Below the pieces are notes generated by a model. That model had not been told where the DNA came from, searched no databases, and saw only the letters and a list, made by a program, of their open reading frames with translations. Source: a virus. From it: 23,690 bases of DNA. The position numbers and the translations under genes are program-made. Positions within the stretch are counted from its first letter, which is position 1. Every line of letters starts with the position of its first letter. Location: positions 1 to 23,690 of the IMG/VR virus record IMGVR_UViG_3300032334_001428, one strand, 5' to 3'. Below are positions 15,484 to 23,690 of this stretch, one piece after another.

Positions 15484-18400
15484 TTTAGAGGAAGAAAAAG
15501 ATAATAGTAAATCAAGTACTGGTAGAGTAATTTGGGTTGACCCAAATCTGTCAAACAATACAATGGTTAATCCTGAGGATTTATGTATTAAAGTTGATTT
15601 TTCAGCAACTAGAAAGGATAGAAGTATTATTTATTCTGGTAAAGAAAGTATTAATACTATTGGTAATTCTGGCTCTGTTAGATTTATTGAAGGTAGTAAA
15701 GTAAATGAAGAATCATCACAACCATCTTTAACTACTAGATATACTGAAGTTATTGCTTTAGATATTATGAACATGGGTAATACTCAATCTTTTGATGATT
15801 ATGAAAGTTTAGGTATAGAAAGTATCAATATAGAATTTAATACAGCATATGCACCAATGATTAATATCAAATTTATTGATGTTAGAGGTAATGCTATATT
15901 ATCACAAGGTAATATGTCTAAATATAGAATGTTCTTTGAGTTACCATATCCAATATTTAGTTTAAAGGTTAAAGGTTTTTATGGTAAAACAGTTAATTAC
16001 TGTTTGCATATGCAAAGATGGAATGCTGCATTTAATTCAGATACTGGTAATTTTGAAATCCAAGCTGAATTTATTGGTTATACTTATGCATTATTAACCG
16101 ATATGTTAATGGGATTAATTAGAGCATCAGTTAGAACAAAAAGAGGTCAAAAAAAATTAGCAGAAAAACAAGTAGCATATGGTGAAAATTCTAATTTAAT
16201 TATTAGTATTGATGATATGTTAAAAAGGTTGAATGAACTTAATTTTGTATACGATAAAACTAATGAAAATGATGATTCAGTACAACAAGTAAATGCTTAT
16301 GATAGTATATCTGATGATATTGCTAATGTTAAAGGTTTAATCGATACAGCAAGTACTACAATATATGATGGTCAAAATCCACCAAACAATTATTTTAGGT
16401 CAACCACTGGTAGTGTATTAGGTATACCAAATAATGCTGATAATATTAAAAAAGCTGATGATGCTATAAAAACATATAAAGAAAGTATCACAAGTACATT
16501 AACAACAATCAACCCTAATATAATAGATAATAATTTAAAATTAAGTGAAGAAACATTAAATTCAGTTATTATTATTAGTGATATAAAATATAGTGAAATT
16601 AGTAATGAAGATATAAATAATTGTGTTCCATTTATTATACAAAAATCAGCTGGTAAATATTCAGATACTGAAGAAGATAAGAAAAAAATTATTATTTTAT
16701 TAAAAGAAATTAGAGCAGCAATTACAACACCAATTGATAATAATGCTAGTATAAATATATATAGTTTTCTTAGACCTTATTACGAAATTGATGTAAAATC
16801 AGCAGCATTACAAACTAATAGAAATGATACGGTTCAAAGAATAGGTGAACAAGCGGCAAACCAAGCTCAAGAAACGGTTGGTTTTGAACCAACAATTAGA
16901 AACATATTTAGAGTATTATCAGTAAACTGTGAAATATTTCTAGAAGTATTAAGAGAAGTTTCAGTTGAAGCTCAAACAGATAAAGATGGTAAAAGAGCTG
17001 TTGAATTTAATAAGATTTCTGGTAAAATAAATGTTAACCAAAAAGAAATTCAAAGTAATAATATATATCCATGGCCAGAATATAGACAGAAAAAAGGTAG
17101 TGAGGGATATGAAGAAACTTGGTTAGGTTCAGCACCTGGTATTGTACCAATGAATATTCAAGAAGTCGTATTTACTGAAGAATTACATAAAGAATTATTG
17201 AATGTAGCTAAATTTGATAAAGAATTAGATGCCGAACAAGCTGAACAAGGTGCAGATATAGATTCATTACCAGAACAAATAAAAGACCCTTGGTTTCCAA
17301 TATCAGTTGTTGATACACCACCGTCTGGTATGGAACAAAATCCATACATTGCAGCATGTGAAACTGGAAAAAGTGATGAAGTACTTAGATTGTTACTAAT
17401 GAGAGGTTTTTTATTATTAGGTACATCATCAGTAAATTCAAAAATTGAAACAGATTTAGTAAAAATTTATGGTGAATTAGAAGCTGCAAATTTATATGAA
17501 GCTGCTAAAAAAACTGAAAATGGTTTAAATATAATTAAAGAATTACAAAATTTAGGTGGAAATACTGACCCAGTTAAACAAACTAACCATGTATTATTTT
17601 ATAATGGATTAGAAGGTAAAGATACAATTAAAAACCCAGGTGTTAATGAAGGTGAGAAAAAACCAATAATGGAAAAGATTACTGGAACAACTACCTATTA
17701 TAAGTACACGTATATTATAGATAATAAAGATAATAGGTCATATATACCAGTAAATAAAAACTATGATGGTTCTGTATTTTATAGTGGTAATAAATTAAAA
17801 TCACAAAAATCTATAAAAAATTTATCACCAGATACAATATATGTAAGTAAACCTAAAAATTTATGGGAATTTGGTGCTGGAAAAAATGGTTCGAATTATA
17901 AAAAATCAGAATCAGATGGTTCTTATTTATTTAAAATAATCGATAAAAATACATATACCGCTAAAGCTATGACACCAGGTTTTGGTACTGATATAATTGA
18001 TAAATATAAAACAAAGTTTGCTGAAAAAACCATTATGCCATCGACATTTAAAAATGCGTATATATCAAATCCAAGTAATAGCGCCGTAGTTTTAGGTATA
18101 TTAAACCCTTTAGGTGGTAATTATGCTGCTTTAGAAGTAAATAATTTAGATTATAATGGATTTGGAACATCAACATATCAGAATTGGGTTGGTGAAGGTC
18201 CATCAATACCTGACCAACCTATTTCATCATCAATATCAGCATTTTATAGTCAAAATATACAAGAAACAGAATACCCATTTGGGTCTTATTTATGTAATAA
18301 AAATACTAAAGAAGAATACTATACTGATAGAATGCCAAGTGAAGAAGATAAAACTTTTAAAATACAACCATATGATAAAGCAATAAGTATTTATGGGGCT

Positions 18401-21400
18401 AATAAACAAAACTTGAATAGACGTTTTCCAGACTTTGGAAAACAAAAATATTTAATTGATAAATTTTTAGTTAGTGAATCTAAACCATATGTACCATTTA
18501 TTGAATTTGGGTTTGCTGAAAGTTTAACTTTTTCTTTATTCGGTAGTAAATTTTATAATTACCAATGGAGTACTAGAGTAAAAGCATTATTATTTTTACA
18601 TACATTTCCATGGCAAGGTGTTATTACACCTGGTGATGATTCATCTGAATTTGCAATGTTTGACACTAGAAAAGAAGCTGGATTAACAGAAAGTGACCCA
18701 TATGGTTTAACACAAATATTATCAATAAAATCAATGTTTAAATTAAATGGCGCATTTGTTAATGCACCAAAAGCATGGGTATTATTTATTGGTGGTATTC
18801 TTTGGAGAAATCAATATGGGTATTCAGAAGGTAAAGACCCAATGGTTTTTGACAACGCTGGTAGTAATACCTCTGTATTCAGTAGATTAATACCAAGATA
18901 TACGGGTAGAAAACCAACAATAAGAGAATATTTATATTATTCTGAAAATAGTTTTGAACCTTGGGGTATGTATTTTAATAGTGACCCTGATAAAGAATAT
19001 ACTCAAACTGATTGTTATACACCTATTGATAGAACATTATTGGGATTACCATCTGATATTAAAGATTATTTGATTAAATATTTTGAAAATTGGGTTAATG
19101 ATGAAGTTTCTGGATTTAAATACTTTCAAAAAGAATTAGAAATTTGGTACGGTAGAGATAGTGATAAATCAAATGAGGATAAGAGTATTATAAAATATGA
19201 AAATAAATGGAAATTAATTAAGCAAGCTATTGACGCACCAGGTGATACAAATACCTCTAAAATTACAAAGTATCTAAATGATAACTCAAATATATTGAAA
19301 AATTATAATATGGTTACTACAGCATTATTTAATCAAGATAATGATGAAGAATCAAATGGTAATTTTCAATTCAATTTAGAATTAAGACCTGATACTGAAG
19401 TAATGAACAATATAGTTGGTTTATTAACTGAAACTGTTTATATACAAAATTGTGTACCAAGTTCATTAATACCGTCAACAATTACATATACAACTATCAA
19501 TACTAATATCACTACAAATTTAAATTTAAATTTAAGTTATGCTCCCGATAATTTAGATTATCTCACTAAAAGTGTTTCAAGTTATCACGATTCAATACTA
19601 GCAACTGGTTATTTATTTAGAGGTTTTCTAGAAACATTTTTTACTAAATTAAATAGTACAGAACCAAGTAAAGAAAAAACAGAAGATGACCAAGCTGAAC
19701 AAGAAATATTTGGTACAAGTGATGATAAAACTATTAATTTATTAATATACAGAACATTATCATCAATTAATGATAAATGGATTAATGGAACCTCAGACAA
19801 TTCAATTTTTGGTCAATGTTCAGGTTCTAACAAAAATCCAAAAGATGTTGCATTAGGTGCTAAATATAGAAGTGGTGCAACAACAGCTGAACTTATTGAT
19901 ACATTTAGATTTGTTGATAGAGCATTTTGGGATATAGGTGATAAATTTTATTTAAATATTAATGCAATATCCGATATGATTAAACATCATTACAATGATA
20001 GCTTTTTTGATATTGTAAATAAAATATTAACGGATAATAACTTTAACTTTATACCATTACCAACGTTTGTTAATTTTAATAATGTTGATGAATTAAAAAC
20101 TGTATTTACACCATATTCGTATAACGATGAGGTTGGTTTTAGTGGTACTGGTCCATCATTTGTTTGTGTATTCGTTGGTCAATCATCAACTAATTTAGAT
20201 TTAGGACCTGAATCTGTTTATCCAGATGATGGGTTATCAATAAGTATGGATGAATCTGGTGCTGGACTTGATTTGATTGATGAGAAAGAAGACTTTGCAA
20301 AAGAAGTTGGAGTTGGTGAATTTAATGTACCAGTATTTGCGGTAAATTACGGACAACAAAATCAAAATTATTTTAGAAGTGTAAAACTTGACCAAAGAGA
20401 ATTTACTGAAACAATGGAATCATTACAAATCATTGAAGATATATCACAAAATGGTGATAAAAGTAAACCAACGTATGCTGGTAATAACTTATTTAATGTT
20501 TATCAAACTAGGTCATATAGTGCTGAAATTGAAATGATGGGTTCAGCAATGATTCAACCAATGATGTATTTCCAATTAAATAATATACCGATGTTTAGAG
20601 GTGCTTATTTGATTTATAAAGTAAATCACTCAATTAAACCACACTCAATGACGACAACAATTAAAGGTAATAGGGTTAAAAAATCAAAAACACCTTTAAT
20701 TGATAAATATACAATGTATATGAATCTAGTTGGTGGTGGTAGTAATGGAGGTACCGCTGGCATTAGAGATGGTGGCGGTAACGGTGGATATAATTCAACA
20801 CCTGGTGCTAAATTTATTGATACAAATATTGAATTCTACTGGTTAACACAAGATGGTAAAATACCAACGGGTAAAGATACACTTGGTTTAACCAATTCAA
20901 ATAAACAATTTACTGGTATGAAAAAACAATCTGGCGCTAGAAGTTACGCATTAAGAGAAGTTGTTGAAGTATTACAAAAAGTTTCACTTGAATTTTATAA
21001 AAAATATAAAGATAATTCAGCAGCACCAGATACTGTTTATTATAATGATGCATCTAAATTATGGGGTGGAACATTATCACCACATAAAAGTCATACTAAA
21101 GGTATTGATATTGATGTTAGACAATTATTTTATGGTAAATCAACTGCTGCTGGTGCAAATTGTAGTGATAATGGTTCTAGTAACTATTCAAAAAAATATA
21201 CAAAAGAATGGGTTACTGGATTATTAAAAACACCATTTAGAAAATATACATTAACTGGTGATAAAGAAATAAAATATACAAGTACTGATGGTTCAGTTAA
21301 AACTGCAAAAAAAGGTGACACAATATCAGACCAAAGGTCTATTGAAATTATTTGGTTTAACGATACTAGTTTACAAAGTGAATTAAATTCTGAATTTAAA

Positions 21401-22117
21401 CCTAGTCCTGGATATAATAAAATAATGGCAACACTTGATGGTCACTGTAATCACTTACACGTTAGATTCAATACACCTATAAGAGTTACTGAAGAAACAG
21501 AAAAAGGTGAAAATAGTAGACCAGCAACACAAGGTAATCCAGATGATAATGGTTCAAACCCACCAGCTGGATGCTCAAAAGTAATTACTGCACCAAAAGT
21601 ACAAATAGATACTAAAACAGTATATAATAGTTTAAAGAAAATAACAAAATTAAGTGATAGTGCAATATCAGGTATTATGGGTAATATGTATGCTGAATCA
21701 AGGTTTATACCAGAGTCATATAATACAGGTGGTGGAGGTTGTGGAGCATATGGTTTAGTTCAATGGAGAAGTGATAGACAAAAAGGGTTATTTAAATATT
21801 CAACAGATAAATCATTAGCGGTAAATTCAATAGATGCCCAAGTCGGATATTTAAACTCAGAATTAATTGATTTATTTAAATTTACTCTTGCAGCATTGAA
21901 ATCACACGCTGGAACACCTGAAAATGCTGCAAAAATATTCCATCAAACATGTGAATTAACAACTTATGGTACCATAGACTTTTCCGTTAGCAAAGTATTA
22001 AACGGACAATTAACTGTTGATGATAAAGTAATAACAACACCTAAAATTAGAATCGATAGGGCTAATGAGTTTTATAAAATGATAAAAAGTGGTGATTTTA
22101 AATTACCAAGTGCATAA
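15476..22117 (+). CDS. Giant baseplate hub/puncturing protein with MepA-like peptidase and phage tail lysozyme domains
   Basis: A 2213-residue protein. Hub-like parts: residues about 95-215 (IESINIEFNTAYAPMINIKF, then FFELPYPIFSLKVKGFYGKT and ADMLMG-like helices) and about 1610-1745, ending MFRGAYLIYKVNHSIKPHSM and TTTIKGNRVKK, a pattern of gp27/gpD-type hub proteins. After a Gly-rich linker (about 1755-1772) comes a LAS-type metallopeptidase (about 1776-2005). H1870 and H1873 lie in PHKSHTKGIDIDVR, where H1873 and D1880 match SHQSGLDVD of MepA (M74), and H1993-L-H1995 in HCNHLHVRF supplies the last zinc ligand. The last domain (about 2035-2190) matches phage tail lysozyme (Phage_lysozyme2): SGIMGNMYAESRF with E2074 as the likely catalytic acid, then GGGGCGAYGLVQWRSDRQ. 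Predicted job: pierce the outer membrane and cut both peptide and glycan bonds of murein. It overlaps the gp53-like gene. Much of residues 220-1600 is unrecognised. Confidence 0.88.
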   Translation: MADLEEEKDNSKSSTGRVIWVDPNLSNNTMVNPEDLCIKVDFSATRKDRSIIYSGKESINTIGNSGSVRFIEGSKVNEESSQPSLTTRYTEVIALDIMNMGNTQSFDDYESLGIESINIEFNTAYAPMINIKFIDVRGNAILSQGNMSKYRMFFELPYPIFSLKVKGFYGKTVNYCLHMQRWNAAFNSDTGNFEIQAEFIGYTYALLTDMLMGLIRASVRTKRGQKKLAEKQVAYGENSNLIISIDDMLKRLNELNFVYDKTNENDDSVQQVNAYDSISDDIANVKGLIDTASTTIYDGQNPPNNYFRSTTGSVLGIPNNADNIKKADDAIKTYKESITSTLTTINPNIIDNNLKLSEETLNSVIIISDIKYSEISNEDINNCVPFIIQKSAGKYSDTEEDKKKIIILLKEIRAAITTPIDNNASINIYSFLRPYYEIDVKSAALQTNRNDTVQRIGEQAANQAQETVGFEPTIRNIFRVLSVNCEIFLEVLREVSVEAQTDKDGKRAVEFNKISGKINVNQKEIQSNNIYPWPEYRQKKGSEGYEETWLGSAPGIVPMNIQEVVFTEELHKELLNVAKFDKELDAEQAEQGADIDSLPEQIKDPWFPISVVDTPPSGMEQNPYIAACETGKSDEVLRLLLMRGFLLLGTSSVNSKIETDLVKIYGELEAANLYEAAKKTENGLNIIKELQNLGGNTDPVKQTNHVLFYNGLEGKDTIKNPGVNEGEKKPIMEKITGTTTYYKYTYIIDNKDNRSYIPVNKNYDGSVFYSGNKLKSQKSIKNLSPDTIYVSKPKNLWEFGAGKNGSNYKKSESDGSYLFKIIDKNTYTAKAMTPGFGTDIIDKYKTKFAEKTIMPSTFKNAYISNPSNSAVVLGILNPLGGNYAALEVNNLDYNGFGTSTYQNWVGEGPSIPDQPISSSISAFYSQNIQETEYPFGSYLCNKNTKEEYYTDRMPSEEDKTFKIQPYDKAISIYGANKQNLNRRFPDFGKQKYLIDKFLVSESKPYVPFIEFGFAESLTFSLFGSKFYNYQWSTRVKALLFLHTFPWQGVITPGDDSSEFAMFDTRKEAGLTESDPYGLTQILSIKSMFKLNGAFVNAPKAWVLFIGGILWRNQYGYSEGKDPMVFDNAGSNTSVFSRLIPRYTGRKPTIREYLYYSENSFEPWGMYFNSDPDKEYTQTDCYTPIDRTLLGLPSDIKDYLIKYFENWVNDEVSGFKYFQKELEIWYGRDSDKSNEDKSIIKYENKWKLIKQAIDAPGDTNTSKITKYLNDNSNILKNYNMVTTALFNQDNDEESNGNFQFNLELRPDTEVMNNIVGLLTETVYIQNCVPSSLIPSTITYTTINTNITTNLNLNLSYAPDNLDYLTKSVSSYHDSILATGYLFRGFLETFFTKLNSTEPSKEKTEDDQAEQEIFGTSDDKTINLLIYRTLSSINDKWINGTSDNSIFGQCSGSNKNPKDVALGAKYRSGATTAELIDTFRFVDRAFWDIGDKFYLNINAISDMIKHHYNDSFFDIVNKILTDNNFNFIPLPTFVNFNNVDELKTVFTPYSYNDEVGFSGTGPSFVCVFVGQSSTNLDLGPESVYPDDGLSISMDESGAGLDLIDEKEDFAKEVGVGEFNVPVFAVNYGQQNQNYFRSVKLDQREFTETMESLQIIEDISQNGDKSKPTYAGNNLFNVYQTRSYSAEIEMMGSAMIQPMMYFQLNNIPMFRGAYLIYKVNHSIKPHSMTTTIKGNRVKKSKTPLIDKYTMYMNLVGGGSNGGTAGIRDGGGNGGYNSTPGAKFIDTNIEFYWLTQDGKIPTGKDTLGLTNSNKQFTGMKKQSGARSYALREVVEVLQKVSLEFYKKYKDNSAAPDTVYYNDASKLWGGTLSPHKSHTKGIDIDVRQLFYGKSTAAGANCSDNGSSNYSKKYTKEWVTGLLKTPFRKYTLTGDKEIKYTSTDGSVKTAKKGDTISDQRSIEIIWFNDTSLQSELNSEFKPSPGYNKIMATLDGHCNHLHVRFNTPIRVTEETEKGENSRPATQGNPDDNGSNPPAGCSKVITAPKVQIDTKTVYNSLKKITKLSDSAISGIMGNMYAESRFIPESYNTGGGGCGAYGLVQWRSDRQKGLFKYSTDKSLAVNSIDAQVGYLNSELIDLFKFTLAALKSHAGTPENAAKIFHQTCELTTYGTIDFSVSKVLNGQLTVDDKVITTPKIRIDRANEFYKMIKSGDFKLPSA

Positions 22118-22144
22118 TTAATAAATTATTACTATATTTGCAAT

Positions 22145-22741
22145 ATGTTTGTTGGAAATATAATAACACATAGTAATATTAATGTTGATAAGTACTTTAA
22201 AGTAGTTAACTCATTGGATGATGTTATTGATGGTTTACCAACTTTAATCGTAGGTTGGGATATAGTTAAGACAATAAATCCAAATGCGGACTTTATTGAT
22301 AAAAAATTATCAGAAAATATTTTTTGGACTTTCAAAAAGAGTGAACGTAGAGATATTTTTGAAGATGATTTTTATAATTTTACTGAATATTGTTATGGTT
22401 TATTAATTAAAGACATTGAATACAAATTTATTGATTTGATACAACTAAATGAAACTGAATTAAAAAACACATTTAGATTCATTAAAAAAAATGAAAATGT
22501 TGTTGGGTATTTATACAATAAAATGTTATACATTTTTGTTGAAAAAACCATATATGGTCTTGATTTAACCCTATTAAAATATATGGATTATAATACTGAT
22601 GATGTATTATGTAAAATAAAATCATATTGTTCAGTATTTTTGGATAATAAAGAAATACTTATAGAATACAAGGATGTAATTGACATGTTAAACAACGAGG
22701 TCAAGTACATCCCATTTTTGTACTCTATAGAGCATGGATAA
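22145..22741 (+). CDS. Unrecognised 198-residue protein
   Basis: A 198-residue soluble protein with many aromatic residues that I cannot assign to a family. Notable stretches are GLPTLIVGWDIVKTINPNAD (residues about 30-50), FWTFKKSERRDIFEDDFYNF (about 60-80), and a helical C-terminus ending FLYSIEHG. There is no signal peptide or membrane segment. It starts 27 bases after the hub stop; the leader contains TATATTTG (22133-22140), a match to the Bacteroidota -7 box, but no -33 partner. Its last 8 bases (ATGGATAA) are shared with the start of the next gene, so the two are translationally coupled and may work together. Their place between the baseplate genes and possible head genes is the only clue to role. 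Confidence 0.85.
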   Translation: MFVGNIITHSNINVDKYFKVVNSLDDVIDGLPTLIVGWDIVKTINPNADFIDKKLSENIFWTFKKSERRDIFEDDFYNFTEYCYGLLIKDIEYKFIDLIQLNETELKNTFRFIKKNENVVGYLYNKMLYIFVEKTIYGLDLTLLKYMDYNTDDVLCKIKSYCSVFLDNKEILIEYKDVIDMLNNEVKYIPFLYSIEHG

Positions 22742-23132
22742 AACAGTATTATTAGCATCTTTCATTTTTAAGGATAGGTTAGATTGGTTTCTAAATTATT
22801 TAGAGTCTGATTTTTCTATACCTAAAAACACTGTTTTTATTTATGAAACAGATGATGAATCTAAACACATGGTCACATTTAAGTTTTTAATTAAATTTGG
22901 TGAAAAAGTAAACTTCAAAGAAATCTTCCCGAATGCCACATTAGTACATAAAAAAGGTAATGCTATTTACAGTATTAATGGGTTAAATAAGTTAATAGAA
23001 ACTTATAATACTGAAAACGTTGGAAACATCAACTATAAGAGTGTAAAAATAGATTGGTCATTATATCAGGATAAATTATTGTTAATTAGGAATAATAATT
23101 TAGTAATAACCGATATTAAGCGAATTTTATAA
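22734..23132 (+). CDS. Unrecognised 132-residue protein coupled to the 22145 gene
   Basis: A 132-residue protein without a family I recognise. It starts MDKTVLLASFIFKDRLDWFL, and contains KNTVFIYETDDESKHMVTFK, FPNATLVHKKGNAIYSINGL and a C-terminal KVDW-like element (KSVKIDWSLYQDK). It could be a small alpha/beta fold. The N-terminal LLASFIF is a hydrophobic beta strand rather than a signal peptide, because charged residues follow at once. The ATG overlaps the previous stop in an ATGGATAA arrangement. No terminator was found after it. The pair may be a phage morphogenesis or packaging accessory set, but nothing in the sequence shows that directly. Confidence 0.83.
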   Translation: MDKTVLLASFIFKDRLDWFLNYLESDFSIPKNTVFIYETDDESKHMVTFKFLIKFGEKVNFKEIFPNATLVHKKGNAIYSINGLNKLIETYNTENVGNINYKSVKIDWSLYQDKLLLIRNNNLVITDIKRIL

Positions 23133-23142
23133 GATTATTAGA

Positions 23143-23156
23143 TATTTATATACAAA
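23143..23156 (+). promoter_or_regulatory. Putative phage late promoter element before the 58-residue gene
   Basis: TATTTATATACAAA begins 42 nt before the ATG at 23185, the same spacing as for the sheath, tube and gp26-like genes. Confidence 0.5.
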
Positions 23157-23184
23157 TAGATAATTAAAATTTAAAACAATAGTC

Positions 23185-23361
23185 ATGGAAGATAATAATA
23201 AAAAACAAAATTTGGAAAATAAACTTGATGAGTTTTTAACTACTGAAAATAAAAACATGGAATGTAACGATGAAGGTTGCATCATTAAAAACGATAAAAG
23301 TTTAGTTGAGAGAATCAACAAAAAAATAATAACTGAAGACGGAAGACAATTATTATTTTAA
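23185..23361 (+). CDS. Small unrecognised 58-residue protein
   Basis: A 58-codon ORF from ATG 23185 to TAA 23359-23361. The N-terminus is polar and Asn/Lys/Glu-rich (MEDNNKKQNLENKLDEFL). A short Cys pair follows (MECNDEGC), and the C-terminus is KSLVERINKKIITEDGRQLL with a final F. The ending ITEDGRQLL looks like a conserved C-terminal tag; I have the impression of similar endings in other phage small proteins but cannot name the family. A promoter-like element lies 42 nt upstream and the next gene starts 35 bases downstream, so the two are probably co-transcribed. It is too short for function to be inferred; placement before an acidic protein could fit a prohead core or other morphogenesis set. 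Confidence 0.7.
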   Translation: MEDNNKKQNLENKLDEFLTTENKNMECNDEGCIIKNDKSLVERINKKIITEDGRQLLF

Positions 23362-23396
23362 TATTACAATATTTTACAGTTAATTAATCAACTAAA

Positions 23397-23690
23397 ATGA
23401 GAAGTAAAAAAATAAATAAAGCATTATTAAGTGAAGAACTTAAAAGATTTAAGTCACTTACTGATTACAATTATTACGATGATAGAAAACCAATATCTGA
23501 AAATTTCCCAATCGTAGCAATGGAAGATGATAGAGCACCAGAACCAAATGTTATTTTAGGTATGGCCGAAGCTGAAGAAGACGAGGCAAATGTACCAGCT
23601 GAAGATAATGTTGATGCTGATGTTGAAGATATCACAGCTGACATTGAAGCTAAAACTGATACACCAGAAGCACCAGTTGATGATGCAAAC
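23397..23690 (+). CDS. Acidic protein, N-terminal part (3' end outside window)
   Basis: An ATG at 23397 opens a frame that runs to the window edge (98 codons, no stop). The N-terminus is basic and helical (MRSKKINKALLSEELKRFKS), then YNYYDDRKPISENFP. From about residue 45 it becomes extremely acidic and Ala/Pro/Val-rich (ILGMAEAEEDEANVPAEDN, then more D/E/A repeats). Acidic low-complexity chains are typical of prohead core or scaffold proteins (as in T4 gp67/gp22) and of linkers. The LLSE near the start resembles L-x-E sites of T4-type prohead proteases. With only the first part visible, a core/scaffold role is a possibility and not a call. No Shine-Dalgarno; the leader is A/T-rich. Confidence 0.75.
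   Translation, partial: MRSKKINKALLSEELKRFKSLTDYNYYDDRKPISENFPIVAMEDDRAPEPNVILGMAEAEEDEANVPAEDNVDADVEDITADIEAKTDTPEAPVDDAN

Noticed and set aside
22133-22140. TATATTTG, a Bacteroidota-type -7 box 5 nt before the ATG at 22145
   Set aside because: No TTG-like -33 element was found at 17-21 nt spacing, and placement this close to the ATG would imply a leaderless transcript. Such boxes are frequent by chance at this A+T content.

Overview
This window is part of the late structural region of an AT-rich (roughly 30% G+C by eye) contractile-tailed phage with a T4-like tail, a myovirus or a provirus. A Bacteroidota host is suggested, not proven. Start codons are preceded by A-rich leaders with no recognisable Shine-Dalgarno, TAnnTTTG boxes of the Bacteroidota promoter type occur, and the tail-fibre end resembles those of flavobacterial phages. 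No tRNA, rRNA, CRISPR array, insertion sequence or integrase was seen.

Layout. 1-403: C-terminal end of a tail-fibre-like protein with YadA-head-like repeats, followed by a terminator. 448-669: a 49-residue ribbon-helix-helix gene on the minus strand (the only minus-strand gene) with two palindromes in its upstream region. 743-6629: tail sheath (gp18-like), tail tube (gp19-like), an unrecognised protein, a gp26/T4_baseplate-like protein, and a small +1-frame overlapping ORF resembling a second tail-assembly or hub-assembly factor. 6687-10681: an unrecognised 468-residue protein coupled to an 861-residue tape measure protein. 10682-10935: a gene-free gap with 142 bp that is almost pure A+T. 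10936-22117: three baseplate genes: a 1404-residue tube-cap/junction-like protein carrying an OmpA-like peptidoglycan-binding domain, a gp53-like wedge protein, and a 2213-residue hub ending in two predicted murein hydrolases (MepA-like metallopeptidase and phage tail lysozyme). 22145-23690: two overlapping unrecognised genes, a 58-residue gene and the start of a very acidic protein, possibly the edge of a head-assembly module.

How the genes work together. Sheath, tube and tape measure form the tail shaft. The gp26-like protein and its small neighbour probably help assemble the hub or tail. The 1404-residue, gp53-like and 2213-residue proteins form the baseplate and puncturing device, with peptidoglycan binding and two hydrolase activities at the tip.

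Expression signals form a repeated pattern. The first genes (sheath, tube, unknown, gp26-like) and the operon starting at 6687 are each preceded by a hairpin-T terminator and a TATTTATA/T element, usually 42-50 nt before the start codon. The distal baseplate genes are packed as overlapping ORFs. The strongest global oddity is that I could find no GATC tetranucleotide anywhere in the window, and codon choice at Asp-Pro, Asp-Gln and Arg-Ser junctions looks bent to avoid it.
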